From an uncultured Clostridia bacterium (GTDB lineage: Bacteria; Bacillota; Clostridia; Oscillospirales; Acutalibacteraceae): a DNA stretch of 64,000 nt. The stretch is taken from assembly GCA_947630835.1 (NCBI GenBank), contig CANRIZ010000006.1:1-64000 (forward strand), written 5' to 3'. How positions within the stretch are numbered: position 1 is the stretch's first letter; every line of letters begins with the position of its first letter. Positions 17,562 through 26,714 of this stretch are shown in pieces. The position numbers and the translations under genes are program-made. The notes beneath the pieces were generated by a model. That model was not told the DNA's origin. It worked only from the letters and a program-made list of their open reading frames with translations, and ran no database searches.

Positions 17562-17918
17562 TTAACTGCCGTAAGCGTTTTTAATGTATTTAAAATCAAA
17601 AGCTTTGCCGTCCTTCAAGTAAACCTCGGCGACGTCGAACCTCGGCTGAAGCTTTGTTTTGTTGTTTGAAAGGTAAAGCCCGGCGGTTGCAGTAATCTTT
17701 TTCTGCTTGCCGTAGTCAACCGCCTCCCTTGCCGGAAAAACGGCGTTTTCATCTCTGGTTTTTACCTCGATAAAACAAATGTATTTACCGTCGCTTGCGA
17801 TAATGTCTATTTCGCCGAGTCTGCAATGATAATTTGCTTCGATTATGGTGTAGCCGCTGCAACGCAAATACCGAGCCGTATAAACTTCGCCGTAAGCACC
17901 TGTAAGCCTTGAGTTCAT
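17562..17918 (-). CDS. yraN: YraN/UPF0102 nuclease-fold protein
   Basis: A 118-residue member of UPF0102, a family with a restriction-endonuclease-like core. The signature is visible as G-x-x-GE (GAYGEVYTARYL), LGEIDIIA and CFIEVKTR, giving the E-D-ExK arrangement of nuclease active sites. Its function is still unsettled and it commonly travels with rnhB. An alternative GTG start lies three codons upstream and overlaps rnhB; GGTGA favours the ATG at 17918. Confidence 0.9.
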   Translation of the reverse strand: MNSRLTGAYGEVYTARYLRCSGYTIIEANYHCRLGEIDIIASDGKYICFIEVKTRDENAVFPAREAVDYGKQKKITATAGLYLSNNKTKLQPRFDVAEVYLKDGKAFDFKYIKNAYGS

Positions 17919-17919
17919 A

Positions 17920-18522
17920 TCAGTCACCGATTATTTTCTTTAAAAATGTCAGCCTGTGTATTACGCACGGGCCGTATTCGTAAAGCTTTTCATAGTGAAG
18001 CTTTGTACCGTAGCCCTTATGCTTTTTAAATTCGTATTCGGGATATTTTTTATCGATTTCAAGCATAAATCTGTCACGGCTCACCTTTGCAAGCACGGAA
18101 GCGGCGGCTATGGACGCGGATTTTGCGTCGCCCTTAACCACGGTAAGCTCCTCCACGCCCGTATTCGGCTTTTGATTGCCGTCTACAAGGGCGATATCCG
18201 GACGTATTTCAAGCAAATCCACCGCCCGTTTCATTGCGAGGAAGGTAGCTTGCAAAATATTGATTTCGTCAATTTCCTTTTCGCTTGCCGACGCAACCGC
18301 ATACGCCGAAGCTTTTTGCCTGATTATATCAAAAAGCTGTTCTCTTTTTTTCTCGGAAAGCTTTTTTGAATCGTTAAGACCTTCTATAACGCAGCCCGGC
18401 GGCAGTATAACCGCAGCGGCGAAAACCGGCCCGGCAAGGGGACCTCTGCCCGCTTCGTCAATACCGCAAACCGCCTTGCAGCCCTTTTCGAGATATGCGT
18501 TTTCTATTTCAAAATCAACCAT
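17920..18522 (-). CDS. rnhB: Ribonuclease HII
   Basis: A 200-residue RNase HII that nicks RNA-DNA hybrids and removes misincorporated ribonucleotides. The signature GIDEAGRGPLAGP with catalytic Asp22-Glu23 is clear, with the later metal Asp in DIALVDGN and the KHKGYGT motif. The frame extends 20 codons into rbgA, but MVDFEIENAY at 18522 gives the usual RnhB length and overlaps the rbgA stop by eight bases. Confidence 0.96.
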   Translation of the reverse strand: MVDFEIENAYLEKGCKAVCGIDEAGRGPLAGPVFAAAVILPPGCVIEGLNDSKKLSEKKREQLFDIIRQKASAYAVASASEKEIDEINILQATFLAMKRAVDLLEIRPDIALVDGNQKPNTGVEELTVVKGDAKSASIAAASVLAKVSRDRFMLEIDKKYPEYEFKKHKGYGTKLHYEKLYEYGPCVIHRLTFLKKIIGD

Positions 18523-19393
18523 CAAACTCACCGATTTTGTCAAGCGTAATCCTGCCGAGCTTTCCGCCTCTGTATTCGTCAAGGAGCATAACCGAGGCTC
18601 TCAGAGTATCAATCTCGCCGCCCTTAATCATCATGCCTCTTTTTTTGCCGATAAGCTCCAACACCTCGTAAGGACCGAGGCTGTCGAAATTACCTATTTT
18701 ATACCTCTCAACAAGCCTGTCGGGATAATCCCTCACAAGCACCTCAAGAAGCCTTACGGCAAGCGTTTCGTTATCAAAGACCTCGTCCTTTACCGAACCT
18801 ATGAAAGCTAACCTGTCGCCAATCACGGGGTTGTCGAATTTCGGCCAAAGCACACCGGGGGTATCGAGCAGTTCTATGCCGTTTGCGATAACAAACCATT
18901 GGTTTTGCCTTGTAACGCCCGCCTTGTCGGCAACCTTGGCTCTGTTTTTACCCGCCATTCTGTTAATAAAAGAAGATTTGCCTATATTGGGTATTCCCAC
19001 AACCATTATTCGTATGGGCTTGCCGCCCATTCCCCTCGCCTCGTTTAAAGCTATTTTGTCCTTTAAAGCTTCTTTCAGGGTCGGTATAAATTTATTAAGA
19101 CCGTTTCCGCTTTTACAATCAACTGCAAGCGCGGCAACAGCCTTCTTTTTAAAATAATCTATCCATTGCCTTGTAGCGTTTTCGTCCGCCACATCGCACT
19201 TGTTTAAAAGAACAATCAACGGCTTGTTCCCGATTAGCTCCCTAAGCTCCGGATTTTGACTGGATACGGGCATTCTTGCGTCCAATATCTCGGTCACGGC
19301 GTCAACCGTCGGCAGGCTTTCTTTTATAAGCCGCCTTGTCTTTGCCATATGTCCGGGGAACCACTGCACGTTCTGTTTGATAGATTCGTTCAT
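18515..19393 (-). CDS. rbgA: Ribosome biogenesis GTPase A
   Basis: A 292-residue circularly permuted GTPase (YlqF/RbgA) required late in 50S subunit assembly. It begins with the family's NVQWFPGHMAKTRR segment; G4 (LNKCDVAD) precedes G1 (GIPNIGKSSFINR) and G3 (DTPG), the diagnostic permutation. Genome context with rplS and rnhB is the same as in Bacillus. It is spaced two bases from the second signal peptidase gene. Confidence 0.96.
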   Translation of the reverse strand: MNESIKQNVQWFPGHMAKTRRLIKESLPTVDAVTEILDARMPVSSQNPELRELIGNKPLIVLLNKCDVADENATRQWIDYFKKKAVAALAVDCKSGNGLNKFIPTLKEALKDKIALNEARGMGGKPIRIMVVGIPNIGKSSFINRMAGKNRAKVADKAGVTRQNQWFVIANGIELLDTPGVLWPKFDNPVIGDRLAFIGSVKDEVFDNETLAVRLLEVLVRDYPDRLVERYKIGNFDSLGPYEVLELIGKKRGMMIKGGEIDTLRASVMLLDEYRGGKLGRITLDKIGEFDG

Positions 19394-19394
19394 T

Positions 19395-19949
19395 TTATTC
19401 TCCCGGAGATTTTGTGTTAAAATCCTTGTTGAGCAAGGCTTTGTCGCCTATTCTGTAAAACGCCTCGCCGACTATATATCTTTCGTCAATAAGTCCTACG
19501 GCGGAAAAACGGCTGTCGCCCGAATGGTTACGGTTATCGCCCATAACGAACACCTTGCCTTCGGGTATGGTAAGAGGATAGTCAAAACCGTCGCCCAAGG
19601 TCATAACCTTCTCTTTTATATAAGGCTCGTACAGTACCTTGCCGTCTATGGAAACCGTGCCCTCGGCCGTATTTATGTCGATGGTTTGACCGCCGAGACC
19701 TATCACCCTTTTAACAAGCACCTCGTTGTAATCGTTTGGCTGTGAAATAATAACAATATCGCCGTAGTCAACGCTGTTGTCCTTTGCGGAAATCAAAAGC
19801 CTGTCGCCGTGGTTTAGAGTATCGTTCATAGACTCGCCGTTTACCGTGGAAATTTTGAAGCCGAAGGTAAATATCACGGCAACGGCAATAATGGACGTCA
19901 TTATTATTGAAGCAAAATCATAAACGGAATAAATAAACTTATTTTTCAT
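19395..19949 (-). CDS. lepB: Signal peptidase I, second copy
   Basis: A 184-residue type I signal peptidase with one N-terminal membrane helix (about 12-30). Catalytic Ser40 lies in NGESMNDTL and the general base Lys80 in VKRVIGLGG; the MGDNRNHSGDSR box E is intact. The start ATG overlaps the preceding lepB stop as TGATG. It shares extensive sequence with the copy directly upstream but lacks that copy's N-terminal extension, which suggests local duplication and divergence. Confidence 0.93.
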   Translation of the reverse strand: MKNKFIYSVYDFASIIMTSIIAVAVIFTFGFKISTVNGESMNDTLNHGDRLLISAKDNSVDYGDIVIISQPNDYNEVLVKRVIGLGGQTIDINTAEGTVSIDGKVLYEPYIKEKVMTLGDGFDYPLTIPEGKVFVMGDNRNHSGDSRFSAVGLIDERYIVGEAFYRIGDKALLNKDFNTKSPGE

Positions 19950-20536
19950 CACTTATCCAACTTCCAATCACCCAAGGGATAAAATCTGAACTCGGCGGTT
20001 CCGAGCAAATACCTTGTATCTATAAAGCCTATTGCGGAATATCTGCTGTCAAGGGAATTGTTGCGGTTGTCGCCCATAACGAAAACCTTGCCCTCGGGGA
20101 CGGTAACGGGAAACGCAACGTCAAACCTTCTCTGAGTGGGCTCAAGAATATAAGGCTCGCTTATAATATTGCCGTTAACGCTGACCGTACCCTCGGCAAT
20201 ATCTATATCAACGGTATCGCCGCCGACGGCTATTACCCTTTTTATAAGCGGTTCGTTGAGAGGGTTCGGCTGGGTTACCACCACAATATCGCCCGGCTTA
20301 TAGCTTGTGTTAATCGCTTTTACCGCCAGCCAGTCGCCGTTATTGAGCGTAGGCTTCATAGATTCCCCGCTTACGCCGACAACCCTGAAAAGAACGGTAA
20401 AAATAAACAATATTATAACCAAAGCGTAGACTACGGAATCAATCCAACTGTAAATAAATCTCCACGCCTTGGAATTTTCGGAATAGCTGTTTTCAATTTC
20501 GTCAAAATAAATTCTTATATCTTCTTTTTTTCTCAA
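19949..20536 (-). CDS. lepB: Signal peptidase I, first copy
   Basis: A signal peptidase I of about 195 residues. It has a cytoplasmic N-terminal extension, one membrane helix (about 33-52), catalytic Ser59 in SGESMKP, Lys99 in IKRVIAVGG and the box MGDNRNNSLDSR. The start is uncertain: TTG at 20536 is preferred because the predicted transcript begins near 20558, and an AGGG lies within reach; an in-frame ATG at 20593 would lie upstream of that promoter's start. It is the first gene of the lepB-lepB-rbgA-rnhB-yraN run. Confidence 0.88.
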   Translation of the reverse strand: MRKKEDIRIYFDEIENSYSENSKAWRFIYSWIDSVVYALVIILFIFTVLFRVVGVSGESMKPTLNNGDWLAVKAINTSYKPGDIVVVTQPNPLNEPLIKRVIAVGGDTVDIDIAEGTVSVNGNIISEPYILEPTQRRFDVAFPVTVPEGKVFVMGDNRNNSLDSRYSAIGFIDTRYLLGTAEFRFYPLGDWKLDK

Positions 20537-20564
20537 TTTATACACCGTCCCTATTATAGTTAAT

Positions 20565-20593
20565 ATAATACTACACTTATAATTAAAATGCAA
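20565..20593 (-). promoter_or_regulatory. Probable promoter of the lepB operon
   Basis: On the minus strand: TTGCAT (20593-20588), 17-base spacer, TATTAT (20570-20565). It lies between the rplS terminator and the first lepB gene. Confidence 0.5.
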
Positions 20594-20670
20594 AGGATTT
20601 TTAAATTTATTTGAACTAAATTAATAATTTATTCACATATAAAATTGTTGAAAAGAAACAAGCGCCCATA

Positions 20671-20698
20671 AAAAAAGGAACGACCGACCGGCCGTTCC
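20671..20698 (-). terminator. Terminator of rplS
   Basis: On the minus strand GGAACGGCC (20698-20690) pairs with GGTCGTTCC (20685-20677) and is followed by seven or more T. It begins 15 bases after the rplS stop codon. Confidence 0.9.
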
Positions 20699-20712
20699 CC
20701 TTAAAAGCTGAA

Positions 20713-21057
20713 TTATTTGATTTTCTCCTTAACCTTTGCGGCCTTACCGACTCTGTCGCGAAGATAATAGAGCTTGCTGCGGCGAACCTTACCGCTTCTT
20801 ACATGCTCAACCTTTGCAACGTTGGGAGAATTTACGGGGAATACCCTCTCTACGCCGACGCCGTAGGATACGCGGCGAACGGTAAAGGTTTCAGAAACTC
20901 CGCTGCCCTTGCGAGCGATAACGGTGCCTTCAAAAACCTGAATTCTCTCGTTTGCGCCCTCGCGGATTTTAACGTGAACCCTGACTACATCGCCTATTTC
21001 AACAGCGGGCTTATCTTCCTTTTCCATGCCCTGAGCAATGATTTTTAATGCGTCCAT
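20713..21057 (-). CDS. rplS: 50S ribosomal protein L19
   Basis: A 114-residue L19, located at the 30S-50S interface. The sequence [25 protein letters not shown] through [15 protein letters not shown] and [11 protein letters not shown] is characteristic. The reading frame continues upstream for 68 codons, but the strong GGAGG and the normal length fix the ATG at 21057. The transcript has a leader of about 115 bases that contains a small TTGCAC/GTGCAA hairpin near 21160, possibly an autoregulatory leader, though I do not recognise a known one. Confidence 0.97.
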   Translation of the reverse strand: MDALKIIAQGMEKEDKPAVEIGDVVRVHVKIREGANERIQVFEGTVIARKGSGVSETFTVRRVSYGVGVERVFPVNSPNVAKVEHVRSGKVRRSKLYYLRDRVGKAAKVKEKIK

Positions 21058-21179
21058 AATGAACCCTCCAAATTTGTTTTCAAGCGTTCTTACCATAAAA
21101 TACATATGCAGAGGACCGCCCGCTTTAATGTTGCCATTAACTGCCGTTTGCACAAGTGCAAGCGCCGAATTGCTAAAAC

Positions 21180-21208
21180 ATAATATCACAAAACAAACGC
21201 AAATGCAA
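21180..21208 (-). promoter_or_regulatory. Promoter of rplS
   Basis: On the minus strand: TTGCAT (21208-21203), 17-base spacer, TATTAT (21185-21180), giving a 5' leader of roughly 115 bases. Confidence 0.65.
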
Positions 21209-21500
21209 GCATTTTTTATTTTATTTTCCTTTTCGGGCGGCAATCGGTTATATAACGGCATAATTATTGTTCTAATTCAACACATTTTTGCCGAATTTAG
21301 ATATTCGCCTCTTTTTACGGATTTTCCGAAAAATAAGAAACGTGTTTTTGATAATCGCGAAAATGAGCCTGTAAAAATCAATAAAAAGGCACAAAACGGA
21401 AAAAAACAAAAATAAACCTTGATTTTTACTTTAAAATGCAATATATTTATTGTATGTTTTGTTGTTGACAATGCAAATTATATTTGGAGGTTTCAGGTTA

Positions 21501-22895
21501 ATGAAAGAAGAAAACAGACAGTACGGTCAGCTTGCCTACGACATAGTTAAGCACGCCGCCGAAAAAATCGGTTCCCGTCTTCCGGGTTCGGACGGCGAAA
21601 GAAAATTCCACGACTATATGTGCGGAAAGCTTGAGGAAATCGGTATTAAACCGGTTAAAGAGGAATTTGCCGTTTCTCCGAGAGCGGGCATAGGCGGTCT
21701 TCCGTATGCGGGATATTTCGGCATAATTATGAGCCTGCTCGTTTATTTTGCGCTTGGTACTTATCAGCTTTGGTTCGCCATGGCGCTTGCGGGGATTTGC
21801 TTCCTTCTGTGGCTCGTATTCAGCTGCTTTTTATACAGCAAATGGCTTGATATGTTCTTCCCGCAGAAAATCTCGTTAAACTCCTACGGCGAGCTTGTTC
21901 CCGAGGACGGAAATTACGACTATACCATTATCCTCTCGGGTCATTCGGACACAAGCTGGACCTGGCGTCATTCCGAACATTCCTACAAGCATAAGGATAA
22001 ACCGATTTTAGGGCTTCTTTCTACATATATCAAGGTTGGTTTCGGCGCTGTCTGCGTATTCCTTATTGTCGGCATCTCAATAGCTATGGCTGTTATTTAC
22101 GGCTCAATGCTTATTGCCACTACCTTCGGCGTTGACGAAACGGGATATTCCTTTAAGGCGGAATGGGCAATGAATATGTATAACTGGGCGCAGGGCGTTA
22201 CCTCAAGCCAGTCGTTTAAGATATTCCAGTTTATACTCCACTTCCTGCCGATAGTTACCGCTATAGGAAGCGCGTTTGTAGCTATGTGGAACGACCCTCA
22301 CGGCGAGAACGCTTCAAGAGGCGCTATGGACAACGCAACGGGTATCGCATTAAGCTATGCCACTATCAAGTATTTCAAAGATAATCCCGACAAAATGCCC
22401 AAGAACTGCCGTATTATCGACATGAACTGCGGAAGCGAAGAGGTCGGTTTAAGAGGCTCTATGGCGTTTACCAAGGAGCATAAAAACGACGGAATGCTCA
22501 AAAACTGCTGGAACATTAACATTGACTCGGTTGCGGACAAAGACTATTTCGAGGTTGTTATTAAGGACGACTGGCAGGGCTGCAGATTTGACAAGGACCT
22601 TGAAAAGATGTTTAAGGACAGCTTTAACGAGCTTGGAATCGAATCCAAAACAAAGGGCTGTATTCACAATCCCGTCGGCGGCTGCGACTCTACTCCCATG
22701 ACAAGAGCGGGTATAAAATCCGTTACCTTTGCGGCGCAAAACCCCGCTTTAACTTATTACTATCACACCTGGCGCGATATGCCCGACCGTTTTGAAATGG
22801 AAACGGTTTCGCAGGGCTTTGACGTTATCCTGAGCGTTATAGATAAAATTGATAAATTCCAGCAGGAAAACGGCTTTAACGGCGTTAATCATTGA
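21501..22895 (+). CDS. Membrane-embedded M28-family metallopeptidase
   Basis: A 464-residue zinc aminopeptidase-like protein. Zinc-site motifs occur in order: SGHSDTSW (His, Asp, near residue 149), MDNATGIAL (Asp), CGSEEVGLRG (Glu pair), NIDSVAD (Asp) and YYHTWRD (His). Unusually for M28, several hydrophobic segments interrupt the N-terminal half (roughly residues 70-120, 170-205 and 245-270), so the enzyme is integral to the membrane. GGAGG precedes the ATG at 21501. The substrate and the side of the membrane on which the active site lies are unknown. Confidence 0.85.
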   Translation: MKEENRQYGQLAYDIVKHAAEKIGSRLPGSDGERKFHDYMCGKLEEIGIKPVKEEFAVSPRAGIGGLPYAGYFGIIMSLLVYFALGTYQLWFAMALAGICFLLWLVFSCFLYSKWLDMFFPQKISLNSYGELVPEDGNYDYTIILSGHSDTSWTWRHSEHSYKHKDKPILGLLSTYIKVGFGAVCVFLIVGISIAMAVIYGSMLIATTFGVDETGYSFKAEWAMNMYNWAQGVTSSQSFKIFQFILHFLPIVTAIGSAFVAMWNDPHGENASRGAMDNATGIALSYATIKYFKDNPDKMPKNCRIIDMNCGSEEVGLRGSMAFTKEHKNDGMLKNCWNINIDSVADKDYFEVVIKDDWQGCRFDKDLEKMFKDSFNELGIESKTKGCIHNPVGGCDSTPMTRAGIKSVTFAAQNPALTYYYHTWRDMPDRFEMETVSQGFDVILSVIDKIDKFQQENGFNGVNH

Positions 22896-22911
22896 TTTTA
22901 AACCAAAACGG

Positions 22912-22945
22912 GATCGAAAGCTTCGGCTTTCGGTCTTGTTTTTTT
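22912..22945 (+). terminator. Terminator of the M28 peptidase gene
   Basis: Stem GATCGAAAGC (22912-22921)/GCTTTCGGTC (22926-22935) with a TTCG tetraloop and a T tract. Confidence 0.9.
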
Positions 22946-22964
22946 GTCGGGCTGATAGTATAAT
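22936..22964 (+). promoter_or_regulatory. Promoter of the 83-residue protein gene
   Basis: TTGTTT (22936-22941), 17-base spacer, perfect TATAAT (22959-22964). The -35 box is formed by the T tract of the preceding terminator. Confidence 0.6.
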
Positions 22965-22988
22965 CTTCTAAAAGAGAGGTAATTCAAA

Positions 22989-23240
22989 ATGATTAACGGA
23001 CATGACATTCCCGAAATTGCTTATTTTGAAAACAAAAACGTATTCACCGGAAGCGAGGGCAACAACTTCAGATACAGAATAGCCCGTATTGACGGCGAAG
23101 ACGGCGCGGGGCTTGAGGCCTGCGTTTGGTACGAGGACATTTGCTATGAGCTTTGCGGCGAGGCGGACAAAAAGGTTTTCGGACTTTCAAACGAGGAGCT
23201 TGCAAAAGCGGTCGATTGGATTTTTGAAAACAAAAAATAA
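22989..23240 (+). CDS. Conserved-looking small protein, function unknown
   Basis: An 83-residue acidic protein (begins MINGHDIPEIAYFENKNV) with a good GAGAGGTAA ribosome binding site and its own promoter. I do not recognise a family. It has two Cys residues in the central part (EACVWYEDICYELCGE has three within 15 residues), no membrane segment and a C-terminal amphipathic helix. Codon use matches its neighbours, which supports a real gene. It is monocistronic or read on into the kinase-like gene 91 bases downstream. Confidence 0.7.
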   Translation: MINGHDIPEIAYFENKNVFTGSEGNNFRYRIARIDGEDGAGLEACVWYEDICYELCGEADKKVFGLSNEELAKAVDWIFENKK

Positions 23241-23331
23241 ATTCCAAGCCCGCTTATAAAACCCGTCCTTTAATGCAAATACATTACATAAATCGATAGG
23301 ACGGCCGTTTATTTCGGAAGGGGCGAAAAAA

Positions 23332-24000
23332 TTGAATATTTCAAATAACATTCTTAAGCACTATCTGAAAAACGTATATTTTATCACGGGCACAGCCTAT
23401 GCCGGAAAGTCAACGACGGTAAAAATGCTTGCCGACAAATTTGACATGATTTTTTGCGGAGAAAACTATCACAGCGCAATATCCGATACGGTGGCAACAC
23501 CCGATTTACAGCCGGATATATGTTATCTGAACAATATTACCGATTGGAAGGCTTTTGTTACTCGCCCTGCGGAAGAATACGAGAGATGGATTTTCGGCGT
23601 AGGGAGAGAAGCCGCGGAATTTGAAGTATCGGAGCTTATCTCTTTATCAAGAAATAAGAAAGTTATTGCGGACACCAACATTCCGATTGACATACTTAAA
23701 GAAATATCCGATTACAATCATGTTGCCGTTATGCTCTGCCCGCAGAGTATGAGCATCGAGCGCTTTTTTGACCGAAGCGATCCCGAAAAGAAATTTATTT
23801 TGAACGTTATAAAAAGCTGCGATAACCCCGAAGCCGTTATGGAAAACTATCGGCGCTCGCTTGCGCTTATCAACAGCCAAAAACACTATAACGAATTTGC
23901 AGACAGCGGTTTTTTCACGATAGTCAGAGAAGATAACGGGAAAGATACAAAAGAAGAAGTATGCGATTCAATAGCAAAGCATTTCGGATTATGCAAATAG
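23332..24000 (+). CDS. P-loop NTPase, small-molecule kinase-like
   Basis: A 222-residue protein with Walker A GTAYAGKST at residues 20-28, directly after a short N-terminal beta strand, and a shikimate- or adenylate-kinase-like layout: KKVIADTNIP could be the Walker B strand. It has no membrane segment. The start is TTG, preceded by GGAAGGGG. The upstream 91 bases contain an inverted repeat CCGTCCT/AGGACGG (about 23263-23303). It is followed by a strong terminator. Substrate and role are unknown; kinase activity is inferred from the P-loop alone. Confidence 0.68.
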   Translation: MNISNNILKHYLKNVYFITGTAYAGKSTTVKMLADKFDMIFCGENYHSAISDTVATPDLQPDICYLNNITDWKAFVTRPAEEYERWIFGVGREAAEFEVSELISLSRNKKVIADTNIPIDILKEISDYNHVAVMLCPQSMSIERFFDRSDPEKKFILNVIKSCDNPEAVMENYRRSLALINSQKHYNEFADSGFFTIVREDNGKDTKEEVCDSIAKHFGLCK

Positions 24001-24028
24001 GGCTTGCGTTTATCAGGAAAAACGACCG

Positions 24029-24071
24029 AAAACGCTCCTCGCTTCCTATACGGAAACAAGGAGCGTTTTTT
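24029..24071. terminator. Terminator after the kinase-like gene
   Basis: AAAACGCTCCT (24029-24039) pairs with AGGAGCGTTTT (from 24059), followed by T residues. The A run on the other side would allow it to act also for trpA on the minus strand. Confidence 0.85.
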
Positions 24072-24111
24072 GCTCTTATGCCTTGATTTTCATTATAAGC
24101 CTAATAAAACT

Positions 24112-24891
24112 TTACATATTTTCTATTGCCGTTTTCATTGATTTGACGTACTCCCCTACGAACGGCGCGGCGTTATTTGCGTATTGCTCTACGATTTTCA
24201 CTATCGCCGAGCCTACTATAACGCCGTCGGCGTGCCGAGCCATATTCTTTGCCTGCTCGGGGGTTGAAATGCCGAAGCCTATAGCGCAGGGAATATCGGG
24301 ATTTGCCTGCCTTACGAGCTTTGTCATAGCCGAAATATCCGTTGTTATTTCGCTTCGCACTCCGGTAACGCCGAGGGACGAAACGCAGTAAACGAAGCCC
24401 TCCGCTTCCTTTGCAATCATTGATATTCTGTCGTTTGAGGTGGGAGCGATAAGGCTAATAAAATCAAGCCCGTACTTTCTGCAAGCGGGGGCAAATTCCT
24501 CCTTTTCCTCAAAGGGAACGTCGGGAAGGATAATACCGTCCATTCCCACCTCGCGGGCTTTTTTGCAAAAGCGCTCCGTGCCGTAGGAATAAACCACGTT
24601 GGCATATGTCATAAATACCATGGGGACGCTTACGCTTTTTCTTATTTTTTTAACCGTTTCAAAGATTTTATCCGTCGTTACGCCGCCGCTTAACGCCCTT
24701 ATGTTAGCGCCCTGAATTACCGGCCCTTCCGCCGTGGGATCGGAAAAAGGTATTCCCAATTCTATTAAATCCGCGCCGTTTTCCGCCGCCGCTTTTACTA
24801 CCTGTTCGGTGGTTTCGAGCGTGGGATCGCCGCAGGTTATAAAAGCGACAAACGCCTTGCCGTTTTTGAATGCGTTTTTAATATTACTCAT
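24112..24891 (-). CDS. trpA: Tryptophan synthase alpha subunit
   Basis: A 259-residue TIM-barrel enzyme that cleaves indole-3-glycerol phosphate and passes indole to TrpB. Catalytic Glu is in [11 protein letters not shown] and the Asp in the [14 protein letters not shown] region; the phosphate loop is IGFGIST. The frame opens 12 codons upstream, but the ATG at 24891, overlapping the trpB stop by eight bases, gives the family's usual start ([15 protein letters not shown]). It is the last gene of the trp operon. Confidence 0.97.
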   Translation of the reverse strand: MSNIKNAFKNGKAFVAFITCGDPTLETTEQVVKAAAENGADLIELGIPFSDPTAEGPVIQGANIRALSGGVTTDKIFETVKKIRKSVSVPMVFMTYANVVYSYGTERFCKKAREVGMDGIILPDVPFEEKEEFAPACRKYGLDFISLIAPTSNDRISMIAKEAEGFVYCVSSLGVTGVRSEITTDISAMTKLVRQANPDIPCAIGFGISTPEQAKNMARHADGVIVGSAIVKIVEQYANNAAPFVGEYVKSMKTAIENM

Positions 24892-26086
24892 AAATTTCCT
24901 CACCTCTGTATCTCGCAATAGCGGCAACGTCCTTATCGCCGCGTCCGGAAATGTTGATTACTATTATTTTGTCCTTATCCATATCGGCGGCAAGCTTCAT
25001 AGCATATGCTACGGCGTGGGAGGACTCTATAGCGGGAATAATCCCCTCCGTTTTGCTTAAATACTCAAACGCTTCGACCGCTTCATCGTCCGTCACGGCA
25101 ACGTATTGAGCCCTGCCCGTATCGTGAAGCCAAGCGTGCTCTGGGCCTATTCCGGGATAGTCAAGCCCTGCGGAAATAGAATACACGGGGGCTATCTGCC
25201 CGAATTCGTCCTGACAAAAATACGATTTCATTCCGTGGAAAATTCCGAGCCTGCCCGTATTTATCGTTGCCGCGGTTTCAAAGGTATCTATACCCCTGCC
25301 CGCCGCTTCGCAGCCTATAAGGCGAACCGATTTATCGTTTATAAAATGATAAAACGCTCCCATTGCGTTGCTGCCGCCGCCTACGCAGGCGATTACGGCG
25401 TCGGGAAGTCTGCCTTCCTTTTCCATAATCTGAGCTTTAATCTCCTTTGAAATTACGGACTGAAAATCACGCACTATGGTCGGGAAAGGATGCGGTCCCA
25501 TAACCGAGCCCAGACAATAATGCGTATCGTCAATGCGGTTAGTCCACTCCCTCATAGCTTCGGAAACGGCGTCCTTAAGAGTTGCCGTGCCTGTGGTTAC
25601 GGGTATGACCTGCGAGCCCAAGAGCCTCATTCTGTAGACGTTAAGCGCTTGACGCTCGGTATCCTCCTTGCCCATAAACACAACGCATTCCATTCCCAGC
25701 AGAGCCGCCGCCGTAGCTGTTGCAACGCCGTGCTGACCCGCGCCCGTTTCGGCAATAAGCCTTGTCTTGCCCATTTTTTTGGCAAGCAGAGCCTGACCGA
25801 GAACGTTGTTTATTTTGTGCGAACCGGTGTGGTTTAAATCCTCTCGCTTTAAATAAATTTTTGCGCCGCCGAGCTCCTCGGTCATTTTTTTTGCAAAGTA
25901 AAGGAGACTCGGTCTGCCGGCGTATTCGTTTAAAAGCTCCGTAAGCTCCCTGTTAAATTCGGGATCGTCCTTGTAATGATTGTAGGCGTTTTCAAGCTCC
26001 GTTACGGCATTCATAAGCGTTTCGGGTATATACTGCCCGCCGTGAACGCCGAACCTGCCTCTGCTTTTGTTTGTTTTTTCTTCCAT
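24884..26086 (-). CDS. trpB: Tryptophan synthase beta subunit
   Basis: A 400-residue PLP enzyme that condenses indole with serine. The PLP lysine is in [13 protein letters not shown]; the phosphate-binding CVGGGSNA segment and the C-terminal SGRGDKD are present, the latter close to the alpha-subunit interface. AAGGAG sits before the ATG at 26086; the frame extends 14 codons further without support. This is the ordinary TrpB1 type that pairs with TrpA. Confidence 0.98.
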   Translation of the reverse strand: MEEKTNKSRGRFGVHGGQYIPETLMNAVTELENAYNHYKDDPEFNRELTELLNEYAGRPSLLYFAKKMTEELGGAKIYLKREDLNHTGSHKINNVLGQALLAKKMGKTRLIAETGAGQHGVATATAAALLGMECVVFMGKEDTERQALNVYRMRLLGSQVIPVTTGTATLKDAVSEAMREWTNRIDDTHYCLGSVMGPHPFPTIVRDFQSVISKEIKAQIMEKEGRLPDAVIACVGGGSNAMGAFYHFINDKSVRLIGCEAAGRGIDTFETAATINTGRLGIFHGMKSYFCQDEFGQIAPVYSISAGLDYPGIGPEHAWLHDTGRAQYVAVTDDEAVEAFEYLSKTEGIIPAIESSHAVAYAMKLAADMDKDKIIVINISGRGDKDVAAIARYRGEEIYE

Positions 26087-26102
26087 AAGAAACTCCTTCT
26101 TT

Positions 26103-26714
26103 TTATAACGAACAATTTTTAACCGCATTGATAAAGCTTTTCATTTTTTCAAAATCCTTAACGCCGTCGCTTTCTACACCGGAGCTTATATCCACCGCAA
26201 AGGGTTTGTATTTTTTTACCGCTTCTTCGATATTGTCTGCGGTAAGCCCTCCCGCAAGGAAAAACGGTCTGTCCGCATTTTTAATCAAGCTCCAGTCAAA
26301 CGCCTTGCCCGTTCCGCCTATGCCGTTGTCAAGCAGGATAAAATCGGCGGAGGATTTCAAAGCCCTGTTTACGCTTTCCTCGCCGTCTATTCTGAAAGCC
26401 TTTATCACGGGCTTTTCGGGAAAGGCTTGCTTTAAAGCCTTGATATATTCTTCGCTCTCAACGCCGTGAAGCTGTATTAAATCCATAACGCCGCTTCGGG
26501 CGATTTTTTTAACGGTATCGGGGCTTTCGTTTACAAAAACGCCCACCGATTTAATATCGGGCTTTAAAATGTTTTTAAGCTCCAATGCGGCTTCGGGCGT
26601 TATGTAGCGCTTTCTGTCGGGAGCAAAAACAAAGCCTATGTAATCGGGTTTAAGCTCGTTTGCGTAAAGCGCGTCCCGAGTGCGCCGCAAGCCGCAAATT
26701 TTGATTTTCGTCAT
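26103..26714 (-). CDS. trpF: Phosphoribosylanthranilate isomerase
   Basis: A 203-residue TIM-barrel isomerase. The catalytic Cys lies in KIKICGLRR and the Asp in [17 protein letters not shown]; the phosphate site is FLAGGL plus AVDISSGVE. It overlaps trpC as ATGA, so the two are coupled. It is a separate gene here, not fused to trpC as in enterobacteria. Confidence 0.96.
   Translation of the reverse strand: MTKIKICGLRRTRDALYANELKPDYIGFVFAPDRKRYITPEAALELKNILKPDIKSVGVFVNESPDTVKKIARSGVMDLIQLHGVESEEYIKALKQAFPEKPVIKAFRIDGEESVNRALKSSADFILLDNGIGGTGKAFDWSLIKNADRPFFLAGGLTADNIEEAVKKYKPFAVDISSGVESDGVKDFEKMKSFINAVKNCSL

Noticed and set aside
21038-21415. 125-codon plus-strand open frame over the rplS leader
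   Set aside because: Covers the rplS promoter and start on the other strand, with no ribosome binding site and Lys/Asn-rich chance composition.
21465-21470. TTGACA ahead of the M28 peptidase gene as a -35 box
   Set aside because: Seventeen bases downstream lies the ribosome binding site rather than a -10 box; the true promoter is probably further upstream and not clear.
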